Shown here: piece after piece, positions 45,183-53,698 of the stretch
How the letters are laid out: each line of letters opens with the position of its first letter
How positions within the stretch are numbered: the first letter of the stretch is position 1
NCBI GenBank assembly: GCA_016291405.1
Contig: JAEEXG010000004.1
Location: forward strand, 34,891-98,890
Length of the DNA: 64,000 nt
DNA from: Lachnospiraceae bacterium
GTDB lineage: Bacteria > Bacillota > Clostridia > Lachnospirales > Lachnospiraceae
Direction of reading: 5' to 3'
Made by a program: the position numbers and the translations under genes
The notes under the pieces: model-generated
What the model saw: the letters and a program-made list of their open reading frames with translations, nothing else
Told to the model about the DNA's origin: nothing
The model's database searches: none

Positions 45183-46298
45183 ATGGTTTTACTTGATAAC
45201 ATGAAGATAGAGGTTCTTAACTACGAAGAACCCCTTAAAGAGTTGGCTCAGTCATTGCATCTTGAGGACAACGATAAAAGAATCGAAGAACTTGAGATGG
45301 AAATGCAGGCTCCCACATTTTGGGACAATCCTGAGAGAGCCAACAAACTTACAATAGAATTAAAGTCCATGCAATCCCTTAAAGAAACCGTCAACGGCTT
45401 ATTTACCCAGTTTGACGATATTCTTACTTTGATAGAGATGGGTGAAGAAGAAACCGATGAAAACTATCCTAACGAAGTAAGGGCAGAGCTTGACGATTTC
45501 ATAAAAAAGTTTGAAGACCTAAGAATCTCAAACCTTTTAAACGAAGAATACGATAAGAGCAATGCGATTTTGAGGCTTAATGCAGGAGCAGGCGGAACAG
45601 AGTCCTGTGACTGGGCGGGAATGCTTTACAGAATGTACACGCGCTGGGCAGAAAGAAAAGGCTTTTCAATCGAAGTTCTTGATTTCCTTGAAGGCGATGA
45701 AGCAGGCATTAAAAACGTAACATTCCAGATTAACGGCCTTAATGCTTACGGCTACATGAAATCTGAAAAAGGTGTACACAGACTTGTAAGAATATCACCC
45801 TTCAATGCTCAGGGTAAAAGGCAGACATCCTTTGTTTCTTTGGACGTAATGCCTGATATAGAAGAAGATTTGGACATCGATATTCCTGAAGAAGATATAA
45901 GAATCGATGTGTTCAGATCAAGCGGCGCAGGCGGACAGAAGGTAAATAAAACATCTTCGGCCATCCGTATCACCCACATTCCCACAGGAATTGTGGTACA
46001 GTGCCAAAACGAGCGAAGCCAGTATCAAAACAAAGATAAGGCAATGCAGATGTTAAAAGCAAAGCTCTTTCTTTTAAAGAAAGAAGCCAATGCGGAGAAG
46101 CTTTCAGACATTCGAGGAGAAGTAAAAGAAATCGGATGGGGTTCACAGATTCGCTCCTACGTTTTACAGCCTTACACAATGGTTAAAGACCATCGTACAA
46201 ACGCTGAAAACGCCAATGCATCCGCTGTATTGGACGGAGACTTGGACTTGTTTATAAACGCATATCTTAAATGGAACAATCAAAAAGAATCAGAGTAA
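45183..46298 (+). CDS. prfB: peptide chain release factor 2
   Basis: A 371-residue RF2 reading UGA and UAA. The tripeptide anticodon is SPF in RISPFNAQGKR, and the hydrolysis motif is SSGAGGQKVNKT. Many bacteria encode RF2 with a programmed frameshift near codon 25; here the N-terminal QSLHLEDNDKRIEELE region is read through in one frame with no internal UGA. No good ribosome site precedes the ATG at 45183, so translation may be coupled to secA. Confidence 0.97.
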   Translation: MVLLDNMKIEVLNYEEPLKELAQSLHLEDNDKRIEELEMEMQAPTFWDNPERANKLTIELKSMQSLKETVNGLFTQFDDILTLIEMGEEETDENYPNEVRAELDDFIKKFEDLRISNLLNEEYDKSNAILRLNAGAGGTESCDWAGMLYRMYTRWAERKGFSIEVLDFLEGDEAGIKNVTFQINGLNAYGYMKSEKGVHRLVRISPFNAQGKRQTSFVSLDVMPDIEEDLDIDIPEEDIRIDVFRSSGAGGQKVNKTSSAIRITHIPTGIVVQCQNERSQYQNKDKAMQMLKAKLFLLKKEANAEKLSDIRGEVKEIGWGSQIRSYVLQPYTMVKDHRTNAENANASAVLDGDLDLFINAYLKWNNQKESE

Positions 46299-46300
46299 AC

Positions 46301-46329
46301 AAAAGGATAGGTCATTGACCTATCCTTTT
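46301..46329. terminator. bidirectional intrinsic terminator
   Basis: AAAAGGATAGGTCA (46301-46314) pairs with TGACCTATCCTTTT (46316-46329). It serves prfB and the converging DUF975 gene. Confidence 0.88.
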
Positions 46330-46371
46330 ATGATGCTTTAATTATTTAAAATGGACCGCTAACCCCGTCCC

Positions 46372-47151
46372 CTAGGACCATTCTCCGGTTCCGGTGTTGG
46401 CCTGTTCTGCCGCTCTCTTTTGCTCACGTTCAGGTGTTAAAGGCTCTTCGCCGATAGCATCAAGATAGAAGTTTGCGATTACAACTCCCATCCAGGGCTG
46501 TAACCAAAAGTTGCCGACATTACATGCATATGAAGCTAAGAATGATAAAGGAATGAAGCAAAGCGACATAAGTAAATATGTAAGTCTTCTTCCTTTAAGA
46601 AGTTCGCAGCTTTTTCTCACTATCTCGCCTACAGGCATGTCGGGATTGTCTATAAGAATAAAGTTAACAAACAAAAGGAAAAAATCATATGCGAATAAAA
46701 TCAAACTTTCTAAAAAGACTAAACCGTAGAGGGCGCCAATCAAGTGAATCGAGCCAAACATTACTCTCTTTAAAACAAAGAAAAGAATGGCGATTATAAT
46801 TTCTACCGATAATGGAAATAATCTTAAAATCAGAATTTTATCAATGTTTATGCCGCCTAAAGTGAAGATATCGTTGATTTTGACGGTTTCCGAAGTTCTT
46901 GCAATCTTAAGGTATGCTCTTGAAAGCCCGGTTGATAAGATACCAAGAAAAAGAACCGCAATCCAGGAAATTATAAGCGGAATAATATTAAATCTTGTTA
47001 TCACAAAAACAACTAACGGAATAAGTAAAGATGTTGTACTGATTAAGCTAACGAGAACCGAAGGGCCGATGATGCTTCCGAATCGGCCGATTAATTGACC
47101 TCTTGCGTCGGCAAAGATCTTTCGAATAGTTTGTACATTGTTAGTAGACAT
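46372..47151 (-). CDS. DUF975-family membrane protein
   Basis: A 259-residue protein with about six membrane helices. The pattern of paired hydrophobic segments, the SRAYLKIAR-like segment and the LLKGRRLTYLLMSLCFIPL block resemble the DUF975 family of Firmicutes. Function is unknown. The C-terminal tail is short, charged and cytoplasmic. It overlaps the upstream membrane-protein gene by 11 bp and is read with it. Confidence 0.7.
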   Translation of the reverse strand: MSTNNVQTIRKIFADARGQLIGRFGSIIGPSVLVSLISTTSLLIPLVVFVITRFNIIPLIISWIAVLFLGILSTGLSRAYLKIARTSETVKINDIFTLGGINIDKILILRLFPLSVEIIIAILFFVLKRVMFGSIHLIGALYGLVFLESLILFAYDFFLLFVNFILIDNPDMPVGEIVRKSCELLKGRRLTYLLMSLCFIPLSFLASYACNVGNFWLQPWMGVVIANFYLDAIGEEPLTPEREQKRAAEQANTGTGEWS

Positions 47152-47563
47152 TTACAAGACCTCCGTAACTCATGATATATTTCATTATTTCGGAAGCCTT
47201 TAAACCAAATTCTTCCATACAAAAATCACCGAAAATCGCATCAATTATTTTAAAATCTTCGGAAGCTTGCAGCGAACCAGCGCTTGGATATATAGGAGAT
47301 AAGGCATACGTGAGTATTGCGAAGGAAAAGATAGCTACCGCAATACCTACCAAAGCAAAAATGAGACCGAGTTTGGCTTTTGAGTCTCTTTTGTAATAAT
47401 AACCTTTTGATATGAATCCCATAAAAATAGAAGTGCATCCAAGCTGAATTGCAAAGCCGGCAAATATTTTAACCAACAAAGCGCAAACCATTGAGGCAAT
47501 TCCAAAGCCAAATGCAACGGATGAGAAATTTCGTCTGACATTCTCATTCATATAATTGTCCAT
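47141..47563 (-). CDS. small membrane protein of unknown function (DUF4190-like layout)
   Basis: A 140-residue protein with hydrophobic helices at about 14-34, 36-55 and 66-88 and a soluble tail of about 50 residues. Glycine-rich helix pairs with a KAKLGLIFALVGIA segment recall DUF4190-type small membrane proteins, but the match is loose. Its stop overlaps the DUF975 gene by 11 bp, so the two are probably made and act together. It diverges from tex with 124 bp between starts. Confidence 0.55.
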   Translation of the reverse strand: MDNYMNENVRRNFSSVAFGFGIASMVCALLVKIFAGFAIQLGCTSIFMGFISKGYYYKRDSKAKLGLIFALVGIAVAIFSFAILTYALSPIYPSAGSLQASEDFKIIDAIFGDFCMEEFGLKASEIMKYIMSYGGLVNVY

Positions 47564-47632
47564 AAGTGTCTCCCCATGTAATTAAAATTTCTTTAATATC
47601 TTATCATTTCTTGCCTTAATATACAATTGTCA

Positions 47633-47641
47633 TGATATAAT
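47633..47641 (+). promoter_or_regulatory. extended -10 promoter of tex
   Basis: TGATATAAT (47633-47641), with TTGCCT (47611-47616) upstream at a long 19-bp spacing. A small hairpin TTGCATT-GAA-AATGCAA follows in the leader. Confidence 0.55.
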
Positions 47642-47687
47642 TAGACTTGCATTGAAAATGCAACAAACATTATCAGGAGAGTTTTAG

Positions 47688-50045
47688 ATGGATATTTGTA
47701 AACAGATTTCAGAAGAATTGAAAGTTCAAAAGTGGCAGGTAGAGGCTGCGGTTTCTTTGATTGATGAAGGAAACACCATTCCTTTTATCGCAAGATACCG
47801 TAAGGAAGTTACCGGAAAGCTTGACGATGAGCAGCTTAGAACCCTTTTTGAGCGTTTGACATATCTTCGCAATTTGGAAGAGAAAAAAGAAACCGTACTT
47901 GCAAGCATCGAAAGCCAGGGCATGCTTACAGATGAGTTAAAAGAAAAAATCCTGGCAGCAGAAACTATGGTGCTTGTGGAAGACTTGTATCGCCCTTATA
48001 GGCCCAAGAGAAAGACCCGTGCATCCGTTGCCAAAGAAAAAGGCCTTGAGCCCTTGGCAAATTACATTTTGGAAATGTCTGCAACAGAGCCTTTGACGGT
48101 TGAGGCCGCAAAGTACGTTAACGAAGAAAAGGAAGTTAAAAACATTCCCGAAGCTTTGCAGGGAGCCCTTGATATTATCGCTGAGATGATTTCAGATAAT
48201 GCGGATTACAGAACCTACATCCGTAAGCTTACATTTGACGAAGGTATCATTGAATCACAGGCCAAAGATGAAAAGGCTCAGTCTGTTTACGAAATGTACT
48301 ATGCGTACGAAGAACCCGTTAAGAAAATCGCAGGTCACAGAGTCCTTGCCATAAACAGAGGTGAGGCAGAAAAGGTTTTGACTATCAAAGTCAACGCTCC
48401 TGAAGACCGCATTCTTCAATACCTTGAAAAGCAGGTTATTACAAAAGATAACGAATTTACCACACCTGCACTTAAAGAAACCGTTAAGGATGCTTACGAT
48501 AGACTCATTTCTCCCGCAATCGAGCGTGAAATTCGTTCTGAACTTACTGAAAAAGCGGAAGACGGCGCTATCGAAGTATTCGGTAAAAACTTAACTCAGC
48601 TTTTAATGGCTCCTCCGATTGTTGGAAAAACAGTTCTTGGTTGGGACCCTGCATTCAGAACAGGATGTAAGATCTGCGTTGTAGACCCTACGGGAAAGGT
48701 GCTTACCACAACCGTTGTTTACCCTACAGAGCCTCAGAATAAAGTAGAAGAAACAAAAGACATAATAAAGAAGATTATAAAGAAGTACGGAGTTAACCTT
48801 ATTTCCCTTGGTAACGGTACCGCATCAAGAGAATCAGAGCAGGTTATTGCGGAAATTATCAAAGAAATCGATGTGCCCGTACAGTACATTATCGTTAACG
48901 AGGCAGGCGCCAGCGTTTACTCCGCAAGTAAGCTTGCAACGGAAGAATTCCCCGATTTAAACGTAGGAGAGCGTTCTTCCGCATCAATGGCAAGAAGACT
49001 TCAGGACCCTTTGGCAGAGCTTGTAAAAATCGATCCTAAGTCAATCGGTGTAGGCCAGTATCAGCACGACTGCGACCAAAAGAAACTAAGCGAAGCTCTT
49101 TCGGGCGTTGTTGAAGACTGTGTAAACAAAGTAGGCGTTGACTTAAATACAGCATCTGCTCCTTTGCTTGAGTATATTTCCGGTATCACAAAGGTTATTG
49201 CTAAAAACATCGTTGAATACAGAGAAAAGAACGGAAGATTTACAAACAGAAATCAGCTTTTATCCGTACCTAAATTAGGCCCCAAAGCCTTTGAACAGTG
49301 CGCAGGCTTTATGAGAATCACTGACGGAGACAATCCTTTGGATGCTACAAGCGTGCATCCCGAATCCTATGAAGCTGCAATGAAGCTTCTTGATAAGTTA
49401 TCTCTTACAATGGATGACATCAAGGAAAACTGGAAAAAGTCAGCTTCCGAAGCAAAAGCAAAGCCTTCTGTTGATAAGAAGCCGGAAAAGAAGAAAGAGC
49501 AAAAGATTGTAATAAAGAACACAAACACAGCAATGGGCGCAGCCTTGGCAGCAGCTTTGGGCGGTTCTTTTGCTTACGAAGGAGATTCAAAGCCTGAAAA
49601 GAAAGAAGCTAAACCTGTTTCTTCATCCTCAAGTTTATTATCTAAAATAAAGGATAAAGAAAAAACTGCAAAAGAACTCGGAATCGGTGAAATCACTCTT
49701 GAAGATATCTTAAAAGAGCTTGATAAGCCTGCAAGAGACCCTCGTTCCGATATGCCTGCTCCCATTTTAAGAAGCGATGTCCTTGACTTAAAGGACTTAA
49801 AGCCCGGCATGATCTTAAAGGGTACAGTCAGAAACGTAATTGACTTTGGTGCATTTGTTGACATCGGAGTGCATCAGGACGGACTTGTGCATATTTCACG
49901 AATCACCGATAAGTACATAAAGCACCCTCTTGAAGCCCTTTCCGTAGGAGATATCGTGGATGTTAAGGTGCTTGACGTTGATGTTCAAAAGAAGAGAATT
50001 TCTCTTACAATGAGACTTGATGAAAAAGAACCCGTTAAAAAATAA
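47688..50045 (+). CDS. tex: Tex, RNA-binding transcription accessory protein
   Basis: A 785-residue Tex. The helical N-terminal domain (IPFIARYRKEVTGKLDDEQLR) is followed by the YqgF-like RNase-H fold (GWDPAFRTGCKICVVD), helix-hairpin-helix repeats (VGVDLNTASAPLLEYISG, LLSVPKLGPKAFEQCAGF) and a C-terminal S1 RNA-binding domain (FGAFVDIGVHQDGLVHIS). A Lys/Ala-rich linker of about 90 residues lies before the S1 domain and makes it a little longer than usual. Tex affects transcription and RNA handling. AGGAGAG precedes the ATG. No clear terminator follows. Confidence 0.95.
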   Translation: MDICKQISEELKVQKWQVEAAVSLIDEGNTIPFIARYRKEVTGKLDDEQLRTLFERLTYLRNLEEKKETVLASIESQGMLTDELKEKILAAETMVLVEDLYRPYRPKRKTRASVAKEKGLEPLANYILEMSATEPLTVEAAKYVNEEKEVKNIPEALQGALDIIAEMISDNADYRTYIRKLTFDEGIIESQAKDEKAQSVYEMYYAYEEPVKKIAGHRVLAINRGEAEKVLTIKVNAPEDRILQYLEKQVITKDNEFTTPALKETVKDAYDRLISPAIEREIRSELTEKAEDGAIEVFGKNLTQLLMAPPIVGKTVLGWDPAFRTGCKICVVDPTGKVLTTTVVYPTEPQNKVEETKDIIKKIIKKYGVNLISLGNGTASRESEQVIAEIIKEIDVPVQYIIVNEAGASVYSASKLATEEFPDLNVGERSSASMARRLQDPLAELVKIDPKSIGVGQYQHDCDQKKLSEALSGVVEDCVNKVGVDLNTASAPLLEYISGITKVIAKNIVEYREKNGRFTNRNQLLSVPKLGPKAFEQCAGFMRITDGDNPLDATSVHPESYEAAMKLLDKLSLTMDDIKENWKKSASEAKAKPSVDKKPEKKKEQKIVIKNTNTAMGAALAAALGGSFAYEGDSKPEKKEAKPVSSSSSLLSKIKDKEKTAKELGIGEITLEDILKELDKPARDPRSDMPAPILRSDVLDLKDLKPGMILKGTVRNVIDFGAFVDIGVHQDGLVHISRITDKYIKHPLEALSVGDIVDVKVLDVDVQKKRISLTMRLDEKEPVKK

Positions 50046-50112
50046 ACAAGTATTGTTAAAATTGTACTAGCGATATTAAAAATGTCCGATTTTTAGTAGC
50101 ATATTTCTAAAC

Positions 50113-50150
50113 TATAATGGCATTGTCGAAACATAAACGACAATGCCATT
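50113..50150 (+). promoter_or_regulatory. dctP promoter with overlapping perfect inverted repeat
   Basis: TATAAT (50113-50118) has no good -35 box. AATGGCATTGTCG (50116-50128) and CGACAATGCCATT (50138-50150) form a perfect 13-bp inverted repeat around nine bases, overlapping the -10 box and the start site. It could be a protein-binding operator or a 5' RNA hairpin. Confidence 0.6.
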
Positions 50151-50178
50151 AATAATTTTATACAGGGAGGCTACTTTT

Positions 50179-51267
50179 ATGAAAAAGAAGTTAGTATCAG
50201 TATTATTAGCATCAGCCATGGTATTATCTTTGGCTGCTTGTGGCGTTAAGGCGCCCGAAACACCCGCTAGCACAGCAGCTCCTGCAGCTAGCACAGAAGA
50301 AACAAAGACAGAAGAAGCTAAGACAGAAGAACCTGCCGAAGCTCCTGCAGAGGTTATCAAGCTTACAATGGCTGAAGTTAACCCTCTTGACACAATCGTT
50401 GGTATGACAGACCAGAAGTTCGTTGAAGAAGTTGAAGCTCTTTCAGGCGGTTCAATCAAGATTGACCTCCAGGCAGGCGGCGTTCTTGGTTCAGAAAACG
50501 ACGTACTCGACACAATGTTAGGTGGCGGCGGTACAATCGATCTTTCTCGTATTTCCGCATTCGCATTAACACCTTACGGCGGAGAAAAGTCAAAGCTTTT
50601 ATCTCTTCCTTACACATTTGTAAGCCGTGACCACTTCTGGAAATTTGCTACATCAGATCTTGCTCAGGAATTCTTACTTGAGCCCTCAGAAAACGGAAGC
50701 AAGGTTAGAGGTCTTTTCTACGGAGAAGAAGGTTTCCGTCACTTCTTTACAAGATCTGAAATCACAGACATCTCTTCTTTAAAGGGAATGAAGATCCGTG
50801 TTTCAAACGACCCCGTTATGAACGGTCTTGTTGAAGGTCTTGGCGCATCTGCAACAGTAGTAGCATTTGGTGAACTTTACCAGGCACTTCAGACAGGTGT
50901 AGTTGATGCAGCTGAACAGCCCATCGCTAACTACAAGGCAAACGGATTCCAGGAAGTTGCTCCTTACATGATTCTTGACGGACATACACTTGGTGCTATC
51001 CAGGTTATCATCACAGACGACGCTTGGAACAAGCTTTCAGAAGAACAGCAGAACGTTCTTATCGAAGCCGGTAAGGTTGCTTCAGAATACAACCGTCAGA
51101 TTTCAGAAGAAAAAGAAAACGAAGTTCTTGAAGCATTAAAGGCAGAAGGAACAACAATCATTGAAGTTACTGACGTTACACCTTGGCAGGAAGCTGTTAA
51201 GCCTGTAGTTGAAGAAAACACAAAGGGTCTTGAAGATTTATATCAGAAGATCGTTGATATGAAGTAA
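50179..51267 (+). CDS. dctP: TRAP transporter solute-binding lipoprotein (DctP)
   Basis: A 362-residue exported lipoprotein with lipobox LSLAAC (Cys21) and a Pro/Thr/Glu-rich linker to about residue 60. The TRAP DctP fold shows KGMKIRVSNDPVMNGLVEGLGA with the Arg that salt-bridges carboxylate ligands, and GELYQALQTGVVDAAEQPI. It delivers an organic acid, probably a sugar acid or similar carboxylate, to the DctQM permease. GGGAGG lies before the ATG at 50179. Confidence 0.93.
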   Translation: MKKKLVSVLLASAMVLSLAACGVKAPETPASTAAPAASTEETKTEEAKTEEPAEAPAEVIKLTMAEVNPLDTIVGMTDQKFVEEVEALSGGSIKIDLQAGGVLGSENDVLDTMLGGGGTIDLSRISAFALTPYGGEKSKLLSLPYTFVSRDHFWKFATSDLAQEFLLEPSENGSKVRGLFYGEEGFRHFFTRSEITDISSLKGMKIRVSNDPVMNGLVEGLGASATVVAFGELYQALQTGVVDAAEQPIANYKANGFQEVAPYMILDGHTLGAIQVIITDDAWNKLSEEQQNVLIEAGKVASEYNRQISEEKENEVLEALKAEGTTIIEVTDVTPWQEAVKPVVEENTKGLEDLYQKIVDMK

Positions 51268-51299
51268 TCCATATAATTTCTTATAAATAATAATGGAGA

Positions 51300-51331
51300 G
51301 GGCACGGGTCATAAAAAGCCCGTGCCTTCTT
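51300..51331 (+). terminator. partial terminator / attenuator between dctP and dctQ
   Basis: GGCACGGG (51301-51308) pairs with CCCGTGCC (51319-51326), followed by TTCTTT. Such hairpins let the binding protein be made in excess over the permease. Confidence 0.7.
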
Positions 51332-51346
51332 TGGAGAATAATACGT

Positions 51347-51871
51347 ATGAAGAGTTTTTTTAATGTAGTTGATAAGATAAAACCCTTATATGATGTCACT
51401 TACCAAGTGATGCTTTTCTTATGTAAGATTTTTCTTGTTGCAGACATTTGCATAACCGGCATGAGCGTATTGGGTAGATATGTTTCTTTCGTTCCCGATC
51501 CTTCATGGAGTGAAGAAGTTGTTCTTACACTTATGGCTTACATGGCCGTTTTGTCCGGTGCTCTTGCAATCAGAAAGAAATCACACATAAGAATGACTGC
51601 CTTGGACAGATACTTCCCCAAGGCTGTTATTAAGGTTTTAGATGTACTTGATGACGTGGCTGTATGCGCACTTGGCGTAGTTATGCTCGTTGTAGGATGG
51701 AAATATGCAAACACAATCGGAGCAAGAGGCTCTTATGTAAGCTTACCCAAGCTTTCAAGATTCTGGATGTATTTCCCCATTCCCGTTGCAGGTTTTGCAA
51801 TGATTATTTTTGAACTTGAAGCCATTTATAACCATATAAAAGGCATTTTTATAAAGGAGGTAGATAAGTAA
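51347..51871 (+). CDS. dctQ: TRAP transporter small permease (DctQ)
   Basis: A 174-residue protein with four membrane helices. The conserved WSEEVVLTLMAYMAVLSGALAIRKKSHIRM is the DctQ signature. I chose the ATG at 51347, with GGAG upstream; an earlier in-frame ATG at 51293 would read through the attenuator hairpin. It overlaps dctM by 1 bp. Confidence 0.92.
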   Translation: MKSFFNVVDKIKPLYDVTYQVMLFLCKIFLVADICITGMSVLGRYVSFVPDPSWSEEVVLTLMAYMAVLSGALAIRKKSHIRMTALDRYFPKAVIKVLDVLDDVAVCALGVVMLVVGWKYANTIGARGSYVSLPKLSRFWMYFPIPVAGFAMIIFELEAIYNHIKGIFIKEVDK

Positions 51872-53166
51872 TGGTAGTTAATCATGCAGCGATTGCAATA
51901 TTGCTTATTAGCTTTCTTGTACTCATTTTATTAAGATTTAAAATCGCGTATGCAGTAGCGATTTCATCAGTTTTATGTCTCCTTTACCAGGGACTTCCCC
52001 TTTCAACCGTTTGCCAGCAGATGGTAAAAGGTATCAGTTCATTTAGTTTGATGGCTGTTCCTTTCTTTATCACCATGGGATGTCTTATGGGATTTGGAGG
52101 AATATCCGAAAAGCTCATCGCTTTGGCGGATGCCTGTGTAGGTTGGATGACAGGCGGAATGGCGATGGTTAACATTGTTGCGTCATATTTCTTTGGCGGT
52201 ATCTCCGGATCTGCGGCCGCTGATACCGCATCCCTGGGAAGTATTTTGATTCCCATGATGGTTGAGCAAGGATATGACGACGACTTCTCAACAGCCGTTA
52301 CCATTACATCATCATGTGAAGGACTTTTGGTTCCTCCCAGCCACAACATGGTAATCTATGCCATGAGTGCAGGCGGCGTTTCAGTTGGAAGCTTGTTCCT
52401 TGCAGGATATATTCCCGGAGCATTGCTTGCTTTATCACTTATGGTAGGTTCTTACATCATTTCAAAGAGAAGACACTATCCTAAGGGCGATAAGTTTAAC
52501 TTTAAAAAGTTCATTAAACAGCTCGGCACATCATTCTGGGCCCTTGCTTCTGTAATCATCGTAGTTGTGGGCGTTGTAGGCGGTGTGTTTACAGCAACAG
52601 AATCTGCTGCTATCGCAGTATTCTACAGCCTTATTGTAAGCGTATATATTTACAAGGGCTTAACATGGAAGGGTGTTTGGCAGACACTTGAAAAGTGCGT
52701 TGATACACTTGCAATCGTGCTTATCCTTATTGCAACATCAAACGTATTCGGATATTGCTTGACCACTCTTCACGTACCGGACCTTGCAGCAAACGCAATT
52801 ATCGGACTTACAAGAAATCCTATTTTGATTGCTTTGCTTATTAACCTTATTTTACTTGTACTTGGTTGTATCATGGATATGGCACCCATTATTCTTATTG
52901 CCACACCTATCTTACTTCCTATTGCAAAATCAATCGGTATCGATCCCATTCAGTTTGGTATAATGATGATACTTAACTGTGGTATCGGACTTTTAACACC
53001 TCCTGTAGGAGCGGTATTGTTTATTGGCTCCGCAGTTGGTAAAGTAAAGATGGAGAAAGTTGTTAAAGCAACACTTCCTTTCTATCTTTGCATGATTGCG
53101 GTACTTATCTTGCTTACATTCATTCCTGAAATAAGCATGTTCTTACCCAATCTCATTATGAAATAA
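51871..53166 (+). CDS. dctM: TRAP transporter large permease (DctM)
   Basis: A 431-residue sodium-driven permease with about twelve membrane helices and two re-entrant loops. Family motifs include FFGGISGSAAADTASLGSI and the TPPVGAVLFIGSA region near the C-terminus. Together with DctP and DctQ it forms a TRAP uptake system. AAGGAGGT precedes the ATG. The YcxB-like gene follows after 12 bp. Confidence 0.95.
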   Translation: MVVNHAAIAILLISFLVLILLRFKIAYAVAISSVLCLLYQGLPLSTVCQQMVKGISSFSLMAVPFFITMGCLMGFGGISEKLIALADACVGWMTGGMAMVNIVASYFFGGISGSAAADTASLGSILIPMMVEQGYDDDFSTAVTITSSCEGLLVPPSHNMVIYAMSAGGVSVGSLFLAGYIPGALLALSLMVGSYIISKRRHYPKGDKFNFKKFIKQLGTSFWALASVIIVVVGVVGGVFTATESAAIAVFYSLIVSVYIYKGLTWKGVWQTLEKCVDTLAIVLILIATSNVFGYCLTTLHVPDLAANAIIGLTRNPILIALLINLILLVLGCIMDMAPIILIATPILLPIAKSIGIDPIQFGIMMILNCGIGLLTPPVGAVLFIGSAVGKVKMEKVVKATLPFYLCMIAVLILLTFIPEISMFLPNLIMK

Positions 53167-53178
53167 CAGGAGACTATT

Positions 53179-53649
53179 ATGGAATACACCTTTAAGTCGG
53201 ATGTAAAGCCAAAGGATTTGTTTAAAATTGCCATGACAAGGATTTATAGAAGCTATACCTGCGTGATAAACATTGTTTTCACCGTGGCTATGATTGGCCT
53301 TGCCATAAGATTTTTCAAAGATGCGGCCCCCTTCTTTAAAGGTTTGATAATTTTTGGTATAATAATGTTTCCCATCCTCCAGCCCCTTGCCATCTATTCA
53401 AGGAGCGTTAAGCAACTTGAAAATCTCCCTGCCCAAATGGACATCCATTTCGATGACAAGGGGATGGAAATCAATTGTGACGGTAAGTCACAGTTTCTTC
53501 CCTGGAGTAAGATTACAAACGCCTTCAAGCAGTTAAATATGATTGTTATCATGTCTGATGATAAGCATGGTTACATGATTACGGACAGGGTGCTTGGAGA
53601 AAAGAAAGACGAGTTTTTTAACTTCGTTTGTGATAAAATTAGAAAATAA
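53179..53649 (+). CDS. YcxB-like membrane protein
   Basis: A 156-residue protein with two membrane helices (about 32-50 and 57-75) and a soluble C-terminal domain in which FDDKGMEINCDGKSQFLPWSKI resembles the YcxB C-terminal domain. Function is unknown. It follows dctM by 12 bp and is probably on the TRAP transcript, before a weak hairpin. Confidence 0.7.
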   Translation: MEYTFKSDVKPKDLFKIAMTRIYRSYTCVINIVFTVAMIGLAIRFFKDAAPFFKGLIIFGIIMFPILQPLAIYSRSVKQLENLPAQMDIHFDDKGMEINCDGKSQFLPWSKITNAFKQLNMIVIMSDDKHGYMITDRVLGEKKDEFFNFVCDKIRK

Positions 53650-53666
53650 GAATAAACAAAAGGAAG

Positions 53667-53691
53667 AGGTGGCAAGTTTGGCCACCTTTTA
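53667..53691 (+). terminator. weak hairpin before the sensor kinase
   Basis: AGGTGGC (53667-53673) pairs with GCCACCT (53681-53687), followed by TTT. It ends only about 8 bp before the kinase ATG, which has no obvious ribosome site apart from GAGG inside this hairpin. Confidence 0.55.
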
Positions 53692-53698
53692 CTGAATT

